The position numbers and the translations under genes are program-made. Shown here in pieces: positions 9,059-20,141 of a stretch of DNA of 64,000 nt. The notes beneath the pieces are model-generated. The model did not search any database and was not told the DNA's origin. It was given only the letters and a program-made list of their open reading frames with translations. Source of the stretch: Dyella sp. S184 (GTDB taxonomy: Bacteria; Pseudomonadota; Gammaproteobacteria; Xanthomonadales; Rhodanobacteraceae); assembly GCF_009766065.1 (NCBI RefSeq), contig NZ_LMUE01000009.1:532196-596195 (forward strand). Reading direction: 5' to 3'. Position 1 is the stretch's first letter. Each line of letters starts with the position of its first letter.

Positions 9059-10144
9059 TCACACGCCGCCTTTCCGCGCGAGGAACGTCAGGAATTCATC
9101 GTCCTGGACGCGGGTAACCGGCCACATCAAGCGGAACCTCAGCAGCAGCGGCAGGCGGCGCGGTTCCGATCCGTCGGGCGACTTCCCCATCTGCATCCGC
9201 AGGCTGGCCAGATACATGGATCGTCTGACGGCTGTGCGGCGTTTCGTCTCGATATTCTCGAACCCGGCAGCCTTCAAAAGCCCGACCAGGCCCGCCTGAC
9301 TGAAAAGCACCAGGTGCCGCGGCGTTTCCAGACCACGCCAGTTCCTGCCCCAGCGCCGGACGCCGAGGCTTTGGATATTCGGGGTATCGACAAAGATCAC
9401 GCCACTGGGTTTCAGCAGGCGATGGACGGCATGGATGAACTGCCTTGGGTCGTGCAGATGCTCCAGCACATGGCTCAAGGTGATCGCATCGAAACAGCCG
9501 GAGCCGCCTGCGAACAGGTCGATGCCGCCCGTTCTGACATCGAGGCCACGCTGTTTCGCGACAGCCACCGCCTTGGGATCGGTATCGATGCCCAGCACCT
9601 CCCAACCCGCATCACGCGCATTGGCCAGGAAGTCGCCGTTGCCACAGCCGATATCCAGCAGTCGCTGGCCCGGCCCGGGCTTCGGCAGATAACGAAATTC
9701 GGCATCACGCTTCTGTCGTCGCAGCGGCAGGAGCTTTGCCACCCAGATACCGAGCCAAGTGGCCGGTTGGCGCTGGGTTCCATAACGCGAATTCAGATAG
9801 CCGTTTGTCAGTGCCATCTTCAGGTGCCGCACGGCACCCGGCTGGCCTCGTGTGTCCCGTGGTCCGTCGACGGTATGGGTGTAGTAAACCCCGTAAGCCT
9901 TGCCAATGCTCGCCTCGCTCGGCCGCGGATCCAGATAAGCGCTGCTGCAATTCATGCAGCGGTAAAGCGTCCAGCGTCCCGGCGCAACGAAGAATGCGTT
10001 GTCCACCAGGTTTCCAAGCAGCAATTCACGCGTGCTGCCGGCACAGAGCGGGCACACGGGCACGCGTTCCAGTTCGTCCGCAGGCCACGATACGTGCCAT
10101 GCCGGCTTGGATTCCGATGCCTTCTCGTCGATGCTTTCCGGCAT
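9059..10144 (-). CDS. SAM methyltransferase with N-terminal zinc ribbon
   Basis: The 361-residue product has two cysteine pairs near the N-terminus (Cys31/Cys34 in VCPLC and Cys63/Cys66 in RCMNC) that form a likely zinc ribbon. A class I methyltransferase domain follows: motif I LLDIGCGNGDFL at about residue 155, then ITLSHVLEHLHDPRQF and LKPSGVIFVDTPN. This layout is typical of methyltransferases acting on nucleotide-sugar-derived or cell-surface glycan substrates. No glycan cluster flanks it, so the substrate is open. It is convergent with the acylase gene, with a 47-base gap. Confidence 0.85.
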   Translation of the reverse strand: MPESIDEKASESKPAWHVSWPADELERVPVCPLCAGSTRELLLGNLVDNAFFVAPGRWTLYRCMNCSSAYLDPRPSEASIGKAYGVYYTHTVDGPRDTRGQPGAVRHLKMALTNGYLNSRYGTQRQPATWLGIWVAKLLPLRRQKRDAEFRYLPKPGPGQRLLDIGCGNGDFLANARDAGWEVLGIDTDPKAVAVAKQRGLDVRTGGIDLFAGGSGCFDAITLSHVLEHLHDPRQFIHAVHRLLKPSGVIFVDTPNIQSLGVRRWGRNWRGLETPRHLVLFSQAGLVGLLKAAGFENIETKRRTAVRRSMYLASLRMQMGKSPDGSEPRRLPLLLRFRLMWPVTRVQDDEFLTFLARKGGV

Positions 10145-10214
10145 GCCCTGATCCGCGCCTTACAGCTCAATGCAATAGAAGGAGCGGACAGTGCCATATG
10201 AATGTGGAACGTGC

Positions 10215-11363
10215 CTATCGCAAGTCCTCACGCTGCAGCAATCGTTCACAAACCGCCCGGTATATCGCCGGCAAACGTTCCAGCTCTTCCACCGCAACGC
10301 ATTCGTCAACCTTGTGGATCGTCGCGTTGACCGGGCCGATTTCCACCACTTCGGCGCCCATTGGCGCAATGAAGCGGCCATCCGAGGTGCCGCCGCCGGT
10401 GCTTTGCTCGGGATCGAGGCCGCATAGATCGCGGCACACACCGACCACTGTCTCGCGCAGCAGGCCGCCCGGCGGCGTGAGGAACGGTTCGCCGGACAGG
10501 TTCCAGTCCAGGGCGAAGTCCAGACCGTGCCGGTGCAGGATCGCCTCGGTGCGCGCGCGCAGATCCTCGGCATGACTGGCCGTGCAGTAACGGAAATTGA
10601 TCAGTGCCTTCAGCTCGCCGGGAATCACGTTGTTGGCGCCGGTGCCCGCGTTGAGGTTGGAGACCTGGAACGAGGTGGGCGGGAAATCGCTATTGCCTTC
10701 ATCCCAGCGCTCGGCCGCCAGTTCGGCCAGTGCTGGTGCAAACGCGTGGATCGGGTTCAGCGCCTTCTCCGGATACGCCACATGCCCCTGCACGCCATTC
10801 ACGCTGAGAGTACCCGACAGCGAGCCACGCCGGCCTACGCGGATCAGGTCACCCAGCTTTTCCTTCGCCGACGGCTCGCCGACCACGCACCAGTCGATGC
10901 GTTCGCCAACAGTGCGGAAGTGCTCGACCACCTTGCGCACGCCATCCAGATTGGTCGGCCCTTCCTCGTCGCTGGTCAACAGCAGGCCGACCCGGCCGCG
11001 ATGATCGGGATGCGTCGTGACGAACTGCTCCAGCGCCACCACCATCGCTGCCACCGAACCTTTCATGTCGGCGGCACCGCGGCCGTATAGACGGTCATCA
11101 CGAATCGTCGGCTCGAATGGCGGGCTCTGCCACGAGGCTTCCGGCCCGCTCGGCACCACATCGGTATGGCCAAGGAAGGCCAGCGTCGGGCTACCCATGC
11201 CATGCGTGGCCCACAGGTTGTCCACCTCGCCGTAGCACAGGTGTTCGATACGGAAGCCCGCACGCTGCAGACGCCCACCAATCAGTGACAGACAACCGGC
11301 ATCTTCCGGCGTCACCGAACGACGACGGATCAGGTCACAGGTGAGATCGAGGACTTCGGACAT
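10215..11363 (-). CDS. dapE: succinyl-diaminopimelate desuccinylase (DapE)
   Basis: DapE is a zinc metallopeptidase-fold enzyme that removes succinate from N-succinyl-L,L-diaminopimelate in the lysine/peptidoglycan pathway. The 382-residue protein shows GHTDVVPSG and [16 protein letters not shown] (metal ligands His and Asp), then TSDEEGP with the catalytic glutamates, and [10 protein letters not shown] near the C-terminus. ATG 11363 gives [14 protein letters not shown], the family start; the frame stays open a further 78 bases upstream. dapD, the enzyme two steps earlier, lies about 3.4 kb upstream on the same strand. Confidence 0.96.
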   Translation of the reverse strand: MSEVLDLTCDLIRRRSVTPEDAGCLSLIGGRLQRAGFRIEHLCYGEVDNLWATHGMGSPTLAFLGHTDVVPSGPEASWQSPPFEPTIRDDRLYGRGAADMKGSVAAMVVALEQFVTTHPDHRGRVGLLLTSDEEGPTNLDGVRKVVEHFRTVGERIDWCVVGEPSAKEKLGDLIRVGRRGSLSGTLSVNGVQGHVAYPEKALNPIHAFAPALAELAAERWDEGNSDFPPTSFQVSNLNAGTGANNVIPGELKALINFRYCTASHAEDLRARTEAILHRHGLDFALDWNLSGEPFLTPPGGLLRETVVGVCRDLCGLDPEQSTGGGTSDGRFIAPMGAEVVEIGPVNATIHKVDECVAVEELERLPAIYRAVCERLLQREDLR

Positions 11364-11407
11364 GGACACTCGCCAGGCGCTTTGGATTGACAGCGGCCAG
11401 CATAACA

Positions 11408-11430
11408 AGGGCGCCCGAAAGAGGCGCCCT
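11408..11430 (-). terminator. possible terminator after the beta-helix gene
   Basis: An 8-bp perfect stem (agggcgcc / ggcgccct) with a 7-base loop lies just past the stop at 11438 and before dapE. The T tract on the minus strand (ttgtt) is weak, so partial read-through into dapE is possible. Confidence 0.5.
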
Positions 11431-11437
11431 GCGATGA

Positions 11438-12685
11438 TCAATGCCCCTGCTTCGCGCTGACCCCGCCCTCGACGCTCAGCCGTCCCACCACACCGAGCAT
11501 TTCCAGCGGTGCAACGCCATCGCCATGCGTGGTAACGCCGCCGTCGATGTCGATCTCGCGCGCGGAACCACCGGCTTTGACGCTGAGCGCAATGGCCGAG
11601 AGCTTCAACACCACGCCCTTCACCAGCGAGTCGCCGGTGCCACCAAAGGTCTCAAGCCCACGGCGCACGCTGAGATAGCCGATCGGCTGGCTGATCTGGA
11701 TGCCGACTGCTCCATCGGCATGGGTGGTGATGCGATCGAACACCGCACGATTGACGGTGCCGGCATAAACGTTGAAACCGCGCGCACCCTGCCCGAACGT
11801 CTCGATCGGTGCCTCGACCTCCAGCTCGTTGACCAGGCCGAAGTTGACGAAGCCGATGCCGCTGGGGCCGTACGAAGTGATCTTTTCCTCGGCGACCCAG
11901 TGATCCACCGAACCCCAGTTGTCGAGCACCATGTCGTTCTGCCCGTAAGTCACCACCGGGCCCAGATTGCGCACGGTATCGACGAACGCATTGAACACGG
12001 TGAATACGCCGCCGGTGATTACGTCCGGCGTGCCCGGCGCGATGCGACCATCGCTGTGGATCTCGCCGGTTTCCAGCAGCGAGACGGTGAGCCGGCCACC
12101 CTCGAAACCGGCACCACTGACGAAGATGCCGCTGCCGAGTACCGGCGCCGCCGCACGTCCGGCGGACAAGCCAACCAACCGTGCACTGATCACCACCGTG
12201 GCGTCGGCCTGCATGTTCCACAGCGTGAACGCACCCTGCAGCACATGCACGCCAAAACCTTGCGGCCGGTCGGTCTGCGCACGCGCATCGGCAGTTACGA
12301 TGTCCAGGCCAGCGACCTCGACATGACCGCTGCGCACCCTGCCGCGCGCGAGGATCTGGACCTGACCGATCGTAGTCACTTCACCCAGCACCAGCCGACC
12401 GAGACTTTCCACCTGCGTATCGTTGTGGATCGCGCGCCGGTCCGGCGAGGCAACGAGGTGCAAGCCGTGGACCTCGTTGTCCGTGCTCAACTGCAGGCCA
12501 TCAATGCCGGCTGCGAAGATCAGCGCCGCGTCATCGCCCTGCCCCAACAGCACCTGTCCTGGCAACAGCCGGATCGCCGGCACCTCGGCGAGCTCACCAT
12601 CAACCACGATCTGCCGTATGTCGGGATCCTGAGCAGCACGAACCAGTTCAGCCACACTGCTGACGACGATCGAGGAAGCGCTCAT
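11438..12685 (-). CDS. beta-helix-like repeat protein of unknown function
   Basis: The 415-residue product has no signal peptide and no recognised enzyme motif. Its sequence is a long run of short beta-strands rich in Val, Gly, Ile and Asn with recurring turns (for example [55 protein letters not shown]), as expected for a right-handed parallel beta-helix. The phrase THADG/THGDG occurs near residues 325 and 390. Start ATG has aggag six bases upstream. It lies directly before dapE but a hairpin separates them. Function unknown; not obviously an adhesin because export signals are missing. Confidence 0.75.
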   Translation of the reverse strand: MSASSIVVSSVAELVRAAQDPDIRQIVVDGELAEVPAIRLLPGQVLLGQGDDAALIFAAGIDGLQLSTDNEVHGLHLVASPDRRAIHNDTQVESLGRLVLGEVTTIGQVQILARGRVRSGHVEVAGLDIVTADARAQTDRPQGFGVHVLQGAFTLWNMQADATVVISARLVGLSAGRAAAPVLGSGIFVSGAGFEGGRLTVSLLETGEIHSDGRIAPGTPDVITGGVFTVFNAFVDTVRNLGPVVTYGQNDMVLDNWGSVDHWVAEEKITSYGPSGIGFVNFGLVNELEVEAPIETFGQGARGFNVYAGTVNRAVFDRITTHADGAVGIQISQPIGYLSVRRGLETFGGTGDSLVKGVVLKLSAIALSVKAGGSAREIDIDGGVTTHGDGVAPLEMLGVVGRLSVEGGVSAKQGH

Positions 12686-12792
12686 GGGTTTCTCCTGGGC
12701 TGAGGGAATGCAAATGCTACGACATTGCTGGTTGCCTCAAGCAGCCACTTGGATGACGCCAGATTGACGACGACTTCTTGCGAAACCTCACT

Positions 12793-13872
12793 TCAACCCG
12801 CGATCGCCGCGCCCAGCAAGTGACCCACCGTATAGGTGATCGTCGCGGCGGCCGCAGTGATGCCGAACTGGCGCGCGATCGAGAACAACATGCTGCGCCC
12901 GGTAAACAACGAGGTGCCGATGCCGATCAGCATCAGCCCGACGGCGGTGGAGCACGCGCTGGCCAACAGCGCCAGGTGCCCGCCGAGAAAGAAGTACGGC
13001 GCCACCGGAAACAGTGCACCGCAGGCGAACAGGCAGAACGACGAAATCGCCGCGCCATACGCGGAGCCACCGAGTTCGCCCGGATCGATGCCCAGATCCT
13101 CGCGCACCAGCATGTCCAGCGCCGCCCGTGGCGTCTCGGCAATATGCTCGGCCAGGTGCTCGGCGGCGGCTGGCTCCAGCCCTTTCTCGCGATAGATGCC
13201 TGCGATGTGCTGCAGACCATCCTCCGGTGCCACTGCGAGTCGCTCGGCCCGCTCGGTGATCTGGGCTTGATAGAACTCGCGCGAGCTGTTCACCGACAAC
13301 CATTCGCCCAACGCCATCGAACAGGCACCGGCCACCAAACCAGCCAGACCGGCCAGCAGCACGGCACGATCCCCCGATGCCGCGCCGGCCATGCCCATCA
13401 CCAGGCTGACGTTGGAGACCAGTCCGTCGTTGGCACCGAGCACCGCCGCCCGCAACGTATTGCCGCTTTGCGTTTGATGCCGGCGACCATGCACACCGAG
13501 TTCGTGCGGTGGAATGAAATGGTCGCGATGACCGCTGCGATCCACCGGCGTGTCGGCGTGGTCGGCATGTTCCAGCCGCACCACCGTCGGCATCACGAAC
13601 TCGGTACCGAAGCGCTGCGCAAACCAGCTCAACGCACGCACGCGCGTGCCGATGCGGATCGGTGGCACCGCTTCGCCCAAACCGCGCAGGCGCGTTTCCC
13701 AGAACTGCGCATTGCTCTGCTCACCCGCGGCAATGCGGCGGTAGACCTGACTCAGCCGCGGATCGGTCGCCAGTTCGGCCAGCCGCGCATACAGCGCGGC
13801 GTTGTCGCGCTCGATGCGCAGGTTGCTGCGGAACCTGCGTTCCGGGTGGTTGCCCATGTCAACGCCCGTCAT
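12793..13872 (-). CDS. VIT1/CCC1-family transporter with N-terminal ferritin-like domain
   Basis: In this 359-residue two-domain protein, residues about 15-100 form a ferritin/rubrerythrin-like helical domain (ERDNAALYARLAELA, then VYRRIAAGEQSNAQFW with Glu ligands). Residues about 140-359 form a CCC1/VIT1 membrane domain beginning TLRAAVLGANDGLVSNVSLV, with later helices ending in GITAAAATITYTVGHLL. Related membrane-bound ferritins (MbfA) export iron, and VIT1 moves Fe2+ or Mn2+ out of the cytosol. The loop with HADHADTP and GHRDH is histidine-rich and may bind metal. ATG 13872 overlaps the previous stop by 4 bases; ATG 13857 is an alternative. Confidence 0.88.
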   Translation of the reverse strand: MTGVDMGNHPERRFRSNLRIERDNAALYARLAELATDPRLSQVYRRIAAGEQSNAQFWETRLRGLGEAVPPIRIGTRVRALSWFAQRFGTEFVMPTVVRLEHADHADTPVDRSGHRDHFIPPHELGVHGRRHQTQSGNTLRAAVLGANDGLVSNVSLVMGMAGAASGDRAVLLAGLAGLVAGACSMALGEWLSVNSSREFYQAQITERAERLAVAPEDGLQHIAGIYREKGLEPAAAEHLAEHIAETPRAALDMLVREDLGIDPGELGGSAYGAAISSFCLFACGALFPVAPYFFLGGHLALLASACSTAVGLMLIGIGTSLFTGRSMLFSIARQFGITAAAATITYTVGHLLGAAIAG

Positions 13873-14369
13873 TGCTGGTCGCGCTCGTCATCGTGCTGGC
13901 CGAGATAGACCAGCGCGACGAGCAACACGACGACGAAGCGGAAGGCACTTTCTAGACCGTTCCACTGGGTGGACATCCACATGCCGAACCATTCGCCACC
14001 AAGTGCCATGAAACCGCCAAGCCACAGTATCAGGCCGACAGTCAGCCCGTAGATCGCGAAGCGCTTGGCACGACGGAATGTCGATGCCGGTGCGCGACGT
14101 GCGCGCCACATGCGCCAGGCCCCGATCGAGCACAGCAGCGCGGCCACGCTTTCGGTGGCGATGATCAGCACATAGGCGACGTGTTGCAGCAGCGGCGAGT
14201 GGATCGCACGGTAATGAATGCTGGCGTCTGGGGAGATCGAATCCATCGCCAGCACGTGCTGCACGAAGACCCAGTTGCTGCCGTAGTCAGTGATGTTGCC
14301 GAACGCGACCAGCGCCAGCCACAGCGCGATCGCCGTCAGCAGCAGGACTCCGGAAAGCCGCATCGCCAT
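13869..14369 (-). CDS. DUF2165 family integral membrane protein
   Basis: The 166-residue product has about four hydrophobic segments (roughly 5-25, 62-82, 105-125, 140-158). It matches the small predicted membrane family DUF2165, with ALVAFGNITDYGSNWVFVQHVL as the N-terminal family block and GGEWFGMWMSTQWNG near the C-terminus. The function of the family is not known. It is coupled on both sides: one base separates it from the ArsC-like gene and a 4-base overlap joins it to the ferritin-VIT1 gene. Confidence 0.85.
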   Translation of the reverse strand: MAMRLSGVLLLTAIALWLALVAFGNITDYGSNWVFVQHVLAMDSISPDASIHYRAIHSPLLQHVAYVLIIATESVAALLCSIGAWRMWRARRAPASTFRRAKRFAIYGLTVGLILWLGGFMALGGEWFGMWMSTQWNGLESAFRFVVVLLVALVYLGQHDDERDQQ

Positions 14370-14370
14370 C

Positions 14371-14727
14371 TCAGCGCCCGAACAGTTTCTTGAAGCCGTT
14401 GTCAGTGAAGCCCACGCTCACTGAGCCATCGGGCTGTACCACCACCGGGCGACGGATCAGCGCGGAATATTCCTTCAGCAGCAGCGTCCACTCCGGATCG
14501 CTGCCGGGGTTCTTGCGCTGCGGCAGCAGGTTGCGCCAGGTCGTGGACGACTTGTTGACCAGCTTCTCCCAGCCACCCAGCTTCGCCGCCCAGTCCTTTA
14601 GCGTGGCAGCCGGCACCGGGTTCACGCGGTAATCGACGAAGTCATGCGCCACCTCGAAACGGGCCAGCCAGTTGCGCGCCTTCTTGCAGGTGTCGCAGTT
14701 GGGAAGTCCATACAAGACGGGATTCAT
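14371..14727 (-). CDS. yffB: ArsC/Spx-family thioredoxin-fold protein (YffB-like)
   Basis: The 118-residue product starts [27 protein letters not shown] is the CxxC form of the active site seen in YffB rather than the single-cysteine HCX5R site of arsenate reductase. It continues with KSSTTWRNL and ALIRRPVVV, family-typical. YffB-like proteins are reported to be glutathione-dependent thiol reductases of unclear role, and in many gammaproteobacteria the gene sits beside dap genes, as here. The start overlaps dapD's stop by 4 bases. No arsenic genes are nearby, so arsenate resistance is unlikely. Confidence 0.88.
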   Translation of the reverse strand: MNPVLYGLPNCDTCKKARNWLARFEVAHDFVDYRVNPVPAATLKDWAAKLGGWEKLVNKSSTTWRNLLPQRKNPGSDPEWTLLLKEYSALIRRPVVVQPDGSVSVGFTDNGFKKLFGR

Positions 14728-15551
14728 TCGCCGCTCCGCAGCAGTTCGTTGATGCTGGTCTTGCTGCGCGTCTTCGCATCGACCTGCTTGACGATGATCG
14801 CGGCGTACAGGCTGTGGCTGCCGTCCTTGGCCGGCAGGCTACCCGATACCACCACGCTGCCAGCCGGCACGCGACCGTAGCTGACTTCACCGGTAGCGCG
14901 GTTGTAGATGCGGGTGGACTGGCCGAGGAACACGCCCATGCCGATCACGCTGCCGCGCTCCACCACCACGCCCTCGACCACTTCCGAACGCGCGCCGATG
15001 AAGCAGTTGTCCTCGATGATGGTCGGGTTCGCCTGCAGTGGTTCCAGCACACCGCCGATGCCGACGCCGCCGGACAGATGCACGCCGGCACCAATCTGCG
15101 CGCACGAACCGACCGTGGCCCAGGTGTCGACCATCGTGCCGGCCCCGACGTAAGCACCGATGTTCACGTAGCTCGGCATCAGTACAGCGTCTTTTGCGAT
15201 ATGCGCACCACGGCGCACCAGCGCGCCTGGCACCACGCGTGCGCCGAGGTTCTGCAACTCGGCATCGTTGCCATGGGCGAAGCGCAGCGGCACCTTGTCG
15301 AACGCCTGCGCCGGGCCACCATCGACCACGCGGTTGTCGTTGATGCGGAAATACAGCAGCACCGCCTTCTTGATCCACTGATTCACCGTCCAGCCACCAT
15401 GGCCGTCCGGTTCGGCGACACGACGTTCGCCGGATTCGAGCAGGTCGAGGACTTGGCCCAGCGCCGGCCGCAGATGGGTCTCGATCTCGGTCTGGGTCAG
15501 CTCGTTGCGGCGCTCGAAGGCGCCATCGATCAGGGTTTCAATGGCTTGCAT
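14724..15551 (-). CDS. dapD: tetrahydrodipicolinate N-succinyltransferase (DapD)
   Basis: DapD transfers succinate from succinyl-CoA to tetrahydrodipicolinate in the DAP/lysine pathway. It is a 275-residue left-handed beta-helix hexapeptide enzyme. The hexapeptide region is clear from about residue 110: [37 protein letters not shown], then [17 protein letters not shown]. Length and start ([15 protein letters not shown]) match E. coli DapD. It is first in a minus-strand cluster (dapD, yffB-like, DUF2165, ferritin-VIT1) joined by 1-4 base overlaps or gaps. Confidence 0.96.
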   Translation of the reverse strand: MQAIETLIDGAFERRNELTQTEIETHLRPALGQVLDLLESGERRVAEPDGHGGWTVNQWIKKAVLLYFRINDNRVVDGGPAQAFDKVPLRFAHGNDAELQNLGARVVPGALVRRGAHIAKDAVLMPSYVNIGAYVGAGTMVDTWATVGSCAQIGAGVHLSGGVGIGGVLEPLQANPTIIEDNCFIGARSEVVEGVVVERGSVIGMGVFLGQSTRIYNRATGEVSYGRVPAGSVVVSGSLPAKDGSHSLYAAIIVKQVDAKTRSKTSINELLRSGE

Positions 15552-15798
15552 GGAGTGGATTCACTGGTTGAAGGCGGACGGAAGACAGATGCCATGGGGT
15601 TGATCGCAAAGAGTACATGCTGCGGCGGCCGATGCCGCAGCACAGGCGACATCTGGCCCGGGCCCCGCGCGAAGGAGCGGCAATTTCATCCGCCTTTAAC
15701 CCGGTCCGGCAGTACATTGGACGGCCAACTGCGACAAACAGCATTCAATCCCGGCAAGTCTTTCTGTTCAACCCACATCACCCCTGGGAGCATCGGAA

Positions 15799-16353
15799 AT
15801 GAGTCAGCTGAAGATCGCCGTTTTCGTCGGTAGCCTGCGCAAGGATTCATTCAATGGCCGGCTTGCCCGTGCGGTGGAAAAGCTTGCGCCGACCGAACTC
15901 ACCTTCAACCATGTCCGCATCGACGACTTGCCGCTTTATTCGCAGGATTTCGACGGTGCCTATCCGGCCGTCGCCACCCGACTGAAGAAAGAAGTCGAGT
16001 CAGCCGATGGATTGCTGTTCGTCACGCCCGAATACAACCGTTCGATACCCGGCGTGCTGAAGAACGCCATCGACATTGCATCGCGCCCCTGGGGCACCAA
16101 CTCGTTTGCCGGCAAGCCCGCTGCGGTGATCGGTGCCTCGATTGGCACCGGGGGTACCGCGCTGGCACAGCAACACCTGCGCAATGTGCTGGCCTATCTC
16201 GACGTGCCCGTGCGGGGCCAGCCGGAAGTATTCATCCACTTCAAGGACGAACTGATTGCCGACGACGGCACGATCAACAATGACGGTACACGGAAATTCC
16301 TGCAGGACTTCGTCGACATCTATGTCGCGTGGATCAAGCGTTTTGCTGGTTGA
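15799..16353 (+). CDS. NAD(P)H-dependent FMN reductase
   Basis: This 184-residue flavodoxin-fold enzyme is of the ChrR/YieF/azoreductase type. The FMN phosphate loop is GSLRKDSFNGRLA (residues 11-23) and the second flavin motif is TPEYNRSIPGVLKNAID. Such proteins reduce quinones, chromate or other acceptors with NAD(P)H. A gggag ribosome site lies nine bases before ATG 15799. The gene is divergent from dapD across a 247-base gap that must hold both promoters. Confidence 0.9.
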   Translation: MSQLKIAVFVGSLRKDSFNGRLARAVEKLAPTELTFNHVRIDDLPLYSQDFDGAYPAVATRLKKEVESADGLLFVTPEYNRSIPGVLKNAIDIASRPWGTNSFAGKPAAVIGASIGTGGTALAQQHLRNVLAYLDVPVRGQPEVFIHFKDELIADDGTINNDGTRKFLQDFVDIYVAWIKRFAG

Positions 16354-16472
16354 AGGCTTCTGGAGGAGGTATCAGCCCGGTTTCGCGCCATGCGCGGCAG
16401 GAGCTGCATCATTTGTTTCCAGGTGAGCGCGGGACGCGATTCGTTTACAAACCGGTTACAGGTGGATCAGTC

Positions 16473-16754
16473 ATGCACGAACAGATCGAAAAAGGATTCA
16501 TGGTATTCGTCTCCGATGGCGACGAGGGAGTCGGTTCAGTCCGCGAGATTCGCCACGGCCTGCCGGAGCTGGTCATTTATATCGAGAACGCCGGCGACTT
16601 TGTGATACCACTCTCGGCCGTCAAAGCGGTTCACTCAGGCAAAGTGATCCTCGCCTGGGATCGGCTGGACCTTCGCATACGCAATGCGATCACGCACGCA
16701 CGTGATTCGGAAGATCCCGACTATGTCGCACCGGACCCGGAAGAGGACGAATAA
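16473..16754 (+). CDS. small acidic protein of unknown function
   Basis: The 93-residue product starts MHEQIEKGFMVFVSDGDEGV, with ggtgga a few bases upstream. It has the look of a small beta-barrel of PRC/DUF2171 type (a VGSVREI strand, then a VIPLSAVKAV segment) and ends in a strongly acidic tail (DPEEDE). That family link is a suggestion only. It lies 119 bases after the FMN reductase and ends before a strong terminator. Confidence 0.65.
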   Translation: MHEQIEKGFMVFVSDGDEGVGSVREIRHGLPELVIYIENAGDFVIPLSAVKAVHSGKVILAWDRLDLRIRNAITHARDSEDPDYVAPDPEEDE

Positions 16755-17063
16755 CGAAGGTCTTCTGGGGGATTTACGCAGCAGCACGTCCGAAACACGG
16801 TTGCCGGCGGCCTGACGTCCAAGCACTCTCACCACTGAGAATCGGGGCAATCGGCGCCGGCCGCCGGCCATGGATACCGGTGCACCGCCGACCGCCATGC
16901 CGATCGAGGCCTCCGTTTCTCGCCATGACCTGCCGTGAAAGCGCCCCACCGCAGTCGCAGCAACAAAAAAAGCCACCCCTCTCGGGGTGGCTTTTTTTGG
17001 ACTTCATGCTTACAGCCGCGTCGCAACCTGTATCGGATTGATGCCTACGCCACTGCAACAAAG
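16755..17063. other. 309-base gap between the small acidic protein gene and tRNA-Val
   Basis: Apart from the terminator at 16965-16998, this stretch holds no supported gene. Frames open through it show no start with a ribosome site and no recognisable protein. Bases 16850-16880 are GC-rich with imperfect inverted repeats (cggcgccggccgccggcc). Confidence 0.5.
16965..16998 (-). terminator. bidirectional Rho-independent terminator
   Basis: A 9-bp stem (agccacccc / ggggtggct) with loop tctc is flanked by seven A's on the left and a run of T's on the right. It can end the minus-strand tRNA-Val transcript and also the plus-strand gene ending at 16754. Confidence 0.9.
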
Positions 17064-17138
17064 TGGTGGGCGGTACAAGGATCGAACTTGTGACCCCTTC
17101 CATGTCAAGGAAGTGCTCTACCGCTGAGCTAACTGCCC
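17064..17138 (-). tRNA. tRNA-Val (GAC anticodon)
   Basis: This is a full 75-base cloverleaf including an encoded CCA. The D stem is GCTC/GAGC, the anticodon loop TTGACAT with anticodon GAC, the anticodon stem CTTCC/GGAAG, and the T arm ACAAG-TTCGATC-CTTGT. The acceptor arms are GGGCAGT and ACCGCCC, which leave an A-C mismatch at pair 5-68 where G-C would be expected. The gene follows uvrB on the minus strand and is followed by a strong terminator. Confidence 0.95.
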
Positions 17139-17222
17139 ATTTCGCATCGGCTTGCCGAGCGAGCCACGGATTATACGGGAGTAGCCGACGCTCGACAATA
17201 TCCCACCCAAGTGGCCACCAGC

Positions 17223-19241
<2,019 letters not shown>

Positions 19242-19393
19242 TGGCTACAAGTGTGGGCGCGGCAGCGCATTTTAAATCGGGCCTGCTGACAGCAGGCGTC
19301 AGCAGAGCCCGACATCCGCACGACTGCCAGGCTGCTGGCCGCGCCACAGCACCGCCCTAGCATGGAACTCCCGGGCAGCGCAGGGATGACGCC

Positions 19394-19954
19394 ATGAGGA
19401 TTCGCAGGAATTCCGGACTGCAGCACAAACAGCGCGGCGTGACCCTGATCGAGCAGATCATGGTGCTCGTCATCGTGACGGCCCTGACCTGTGTGGCCGT
19501 TCCACCCCTGCGGCAGCTATTGGGCCGAAACCAGCTGCAGGTCGCCCAAACGGATTTCATCTCGGCATTGCAGCACGCACGCGAAGCCGCGATCACCACC
19601 GGGAAAAGCACCGTGTTCTGCCCGACCCGCGACGGCACCAGTTGCATCGACGCCGCGCGCTGGGACAGCGGCTGGCTGCTTGGCCACGACGCCGATCACA
19701 ACAATCAGCCCGACCACGGGCCGCTGTACAGCGGAAGCGGTTACGCCGGCAAACTGATCATCCAGAGCAGCAGTGGACGGCACTACGTGCGCTTTCGCCC
19801 CGATGGCAGTGCAAGCGGCAGCAACATCACCCTGGTGTTCTGCCAGCGCTCCAGCGCACAGCAGGCGCTCAGCGTGGTGGTCTCCAACTCCGGCCGCGTC
19901 CGCGGCGCTCCGGCCAGTGCCAGCCAGGCTGCTGACTGTGCGCAAATGAATTGA
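19394..19954 (+). CDS. type IV pilin-like protein (GspH/FimT family)
   Basis: The 186-residue product has a type III prepilin signal: basic leader ending KQRG, cleavage before VTLIEQ with glutamate at +5, then a hydrophobic helix (MVLVIVTALTCVAVP). The body, with LQVAQTDFISALQHAREAAI and the later WDSGWLLGHD, matches the GspH/FimT domain of minor pseudopilins. Four cysteines in the globular part may pair. Minor pilins prime assembly of type IV pili or type II secretion pseudopili. Here it stands alone, without other pil genes. Confidence 0.85.
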   Translation: MRIRRNSGLQHKQRGVTLIEQIMVLVIVTALTCVAVPPLRQLLGRNQLQVAQTDFISALQHAREAAITTGKSTVFCPTRDGTSCIDAARWDSGWLLGHDADHNNQPDHGPLYSGSGYAGKLIIQSSSGRHYVRFRPDGSASGSNITLVFCQRSSAQQALSVVVSNSGRVRGAPASASQAADCAQMN

Positions 19955-19980
19955 CCGGGATTCCTCACCGCAGAAAAGCA

Positions 19981-20005
19981 AAAAGCCGGCAATCTGCCGG
20001 CTTTT
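19981..20005 (+). terminator. Rho-independent terminator after the pilin gene
   Basis: There is an 11-bp perfect stem (aaaagccggca / tgccggctttt) with a 3-base loop. It works in both directions. Before the islet inserted it probably also ended the tRNA-Asn transcript, because the tRNA remnant starts only 8 bases further on. Confidence 0.85.
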
Positions 20006-20012
20006 GCCAATC

Positions 20013-20047
20013 TGGCGCCCGAAGCTGGACTCGAGCCAGCGCCCCCC
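20013..20047 (-). repeat. displaced 3' end of tRNA-Asn (left attachment-site copy)
   Basis: These 35 bases match the 3' end (CCA, acceptor and T arm) of the intact tRNA-Asn at 21195-21229 at 33 positions, with the first 22 bases identical. The rest of a tRNA is missing. This is the footprint of site-specific integration into a tRNA 3' end. Confidence 0.85.
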
Positions 20048-20066
20048 GAGTAGAGATTTCAACGTA

Positions 20067-20077
20067 TTGCGACAGTT
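20067..20077 (+). repeat. arm-site-like repeat, copy 1 (9/11)
   Basis: TCGATTTACAC differs from TTGATTTATAC at two positions. It lies 20 bases inside the left tRNA-derived repeat. A role as integrase arm site is inference. Confidence 0.4.
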
Positions 20078-20130
20078 CGATTTACACAAAAACGCCTGGA
20101 TCTGCACGCGATTATCAAGGACTTGGCGAG

Positions 20131-20141
20131 TTGATTTATAC
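20131..20141 (+). repeat. arm-site-like repeat, copy 2
   Basis: TTGATTTATAC is identical to the copy at 21137-21147 near the right end of the islet, in the same orientation. Confidence 0.45.

Noticed and set aside
14371-14727. Arsenate reductase involved in arsenic resistance
   Set aside because: The active site is CDTC rather than the ArsC pattern, the gene is locked in a dap cluster, and no ars genes are near.
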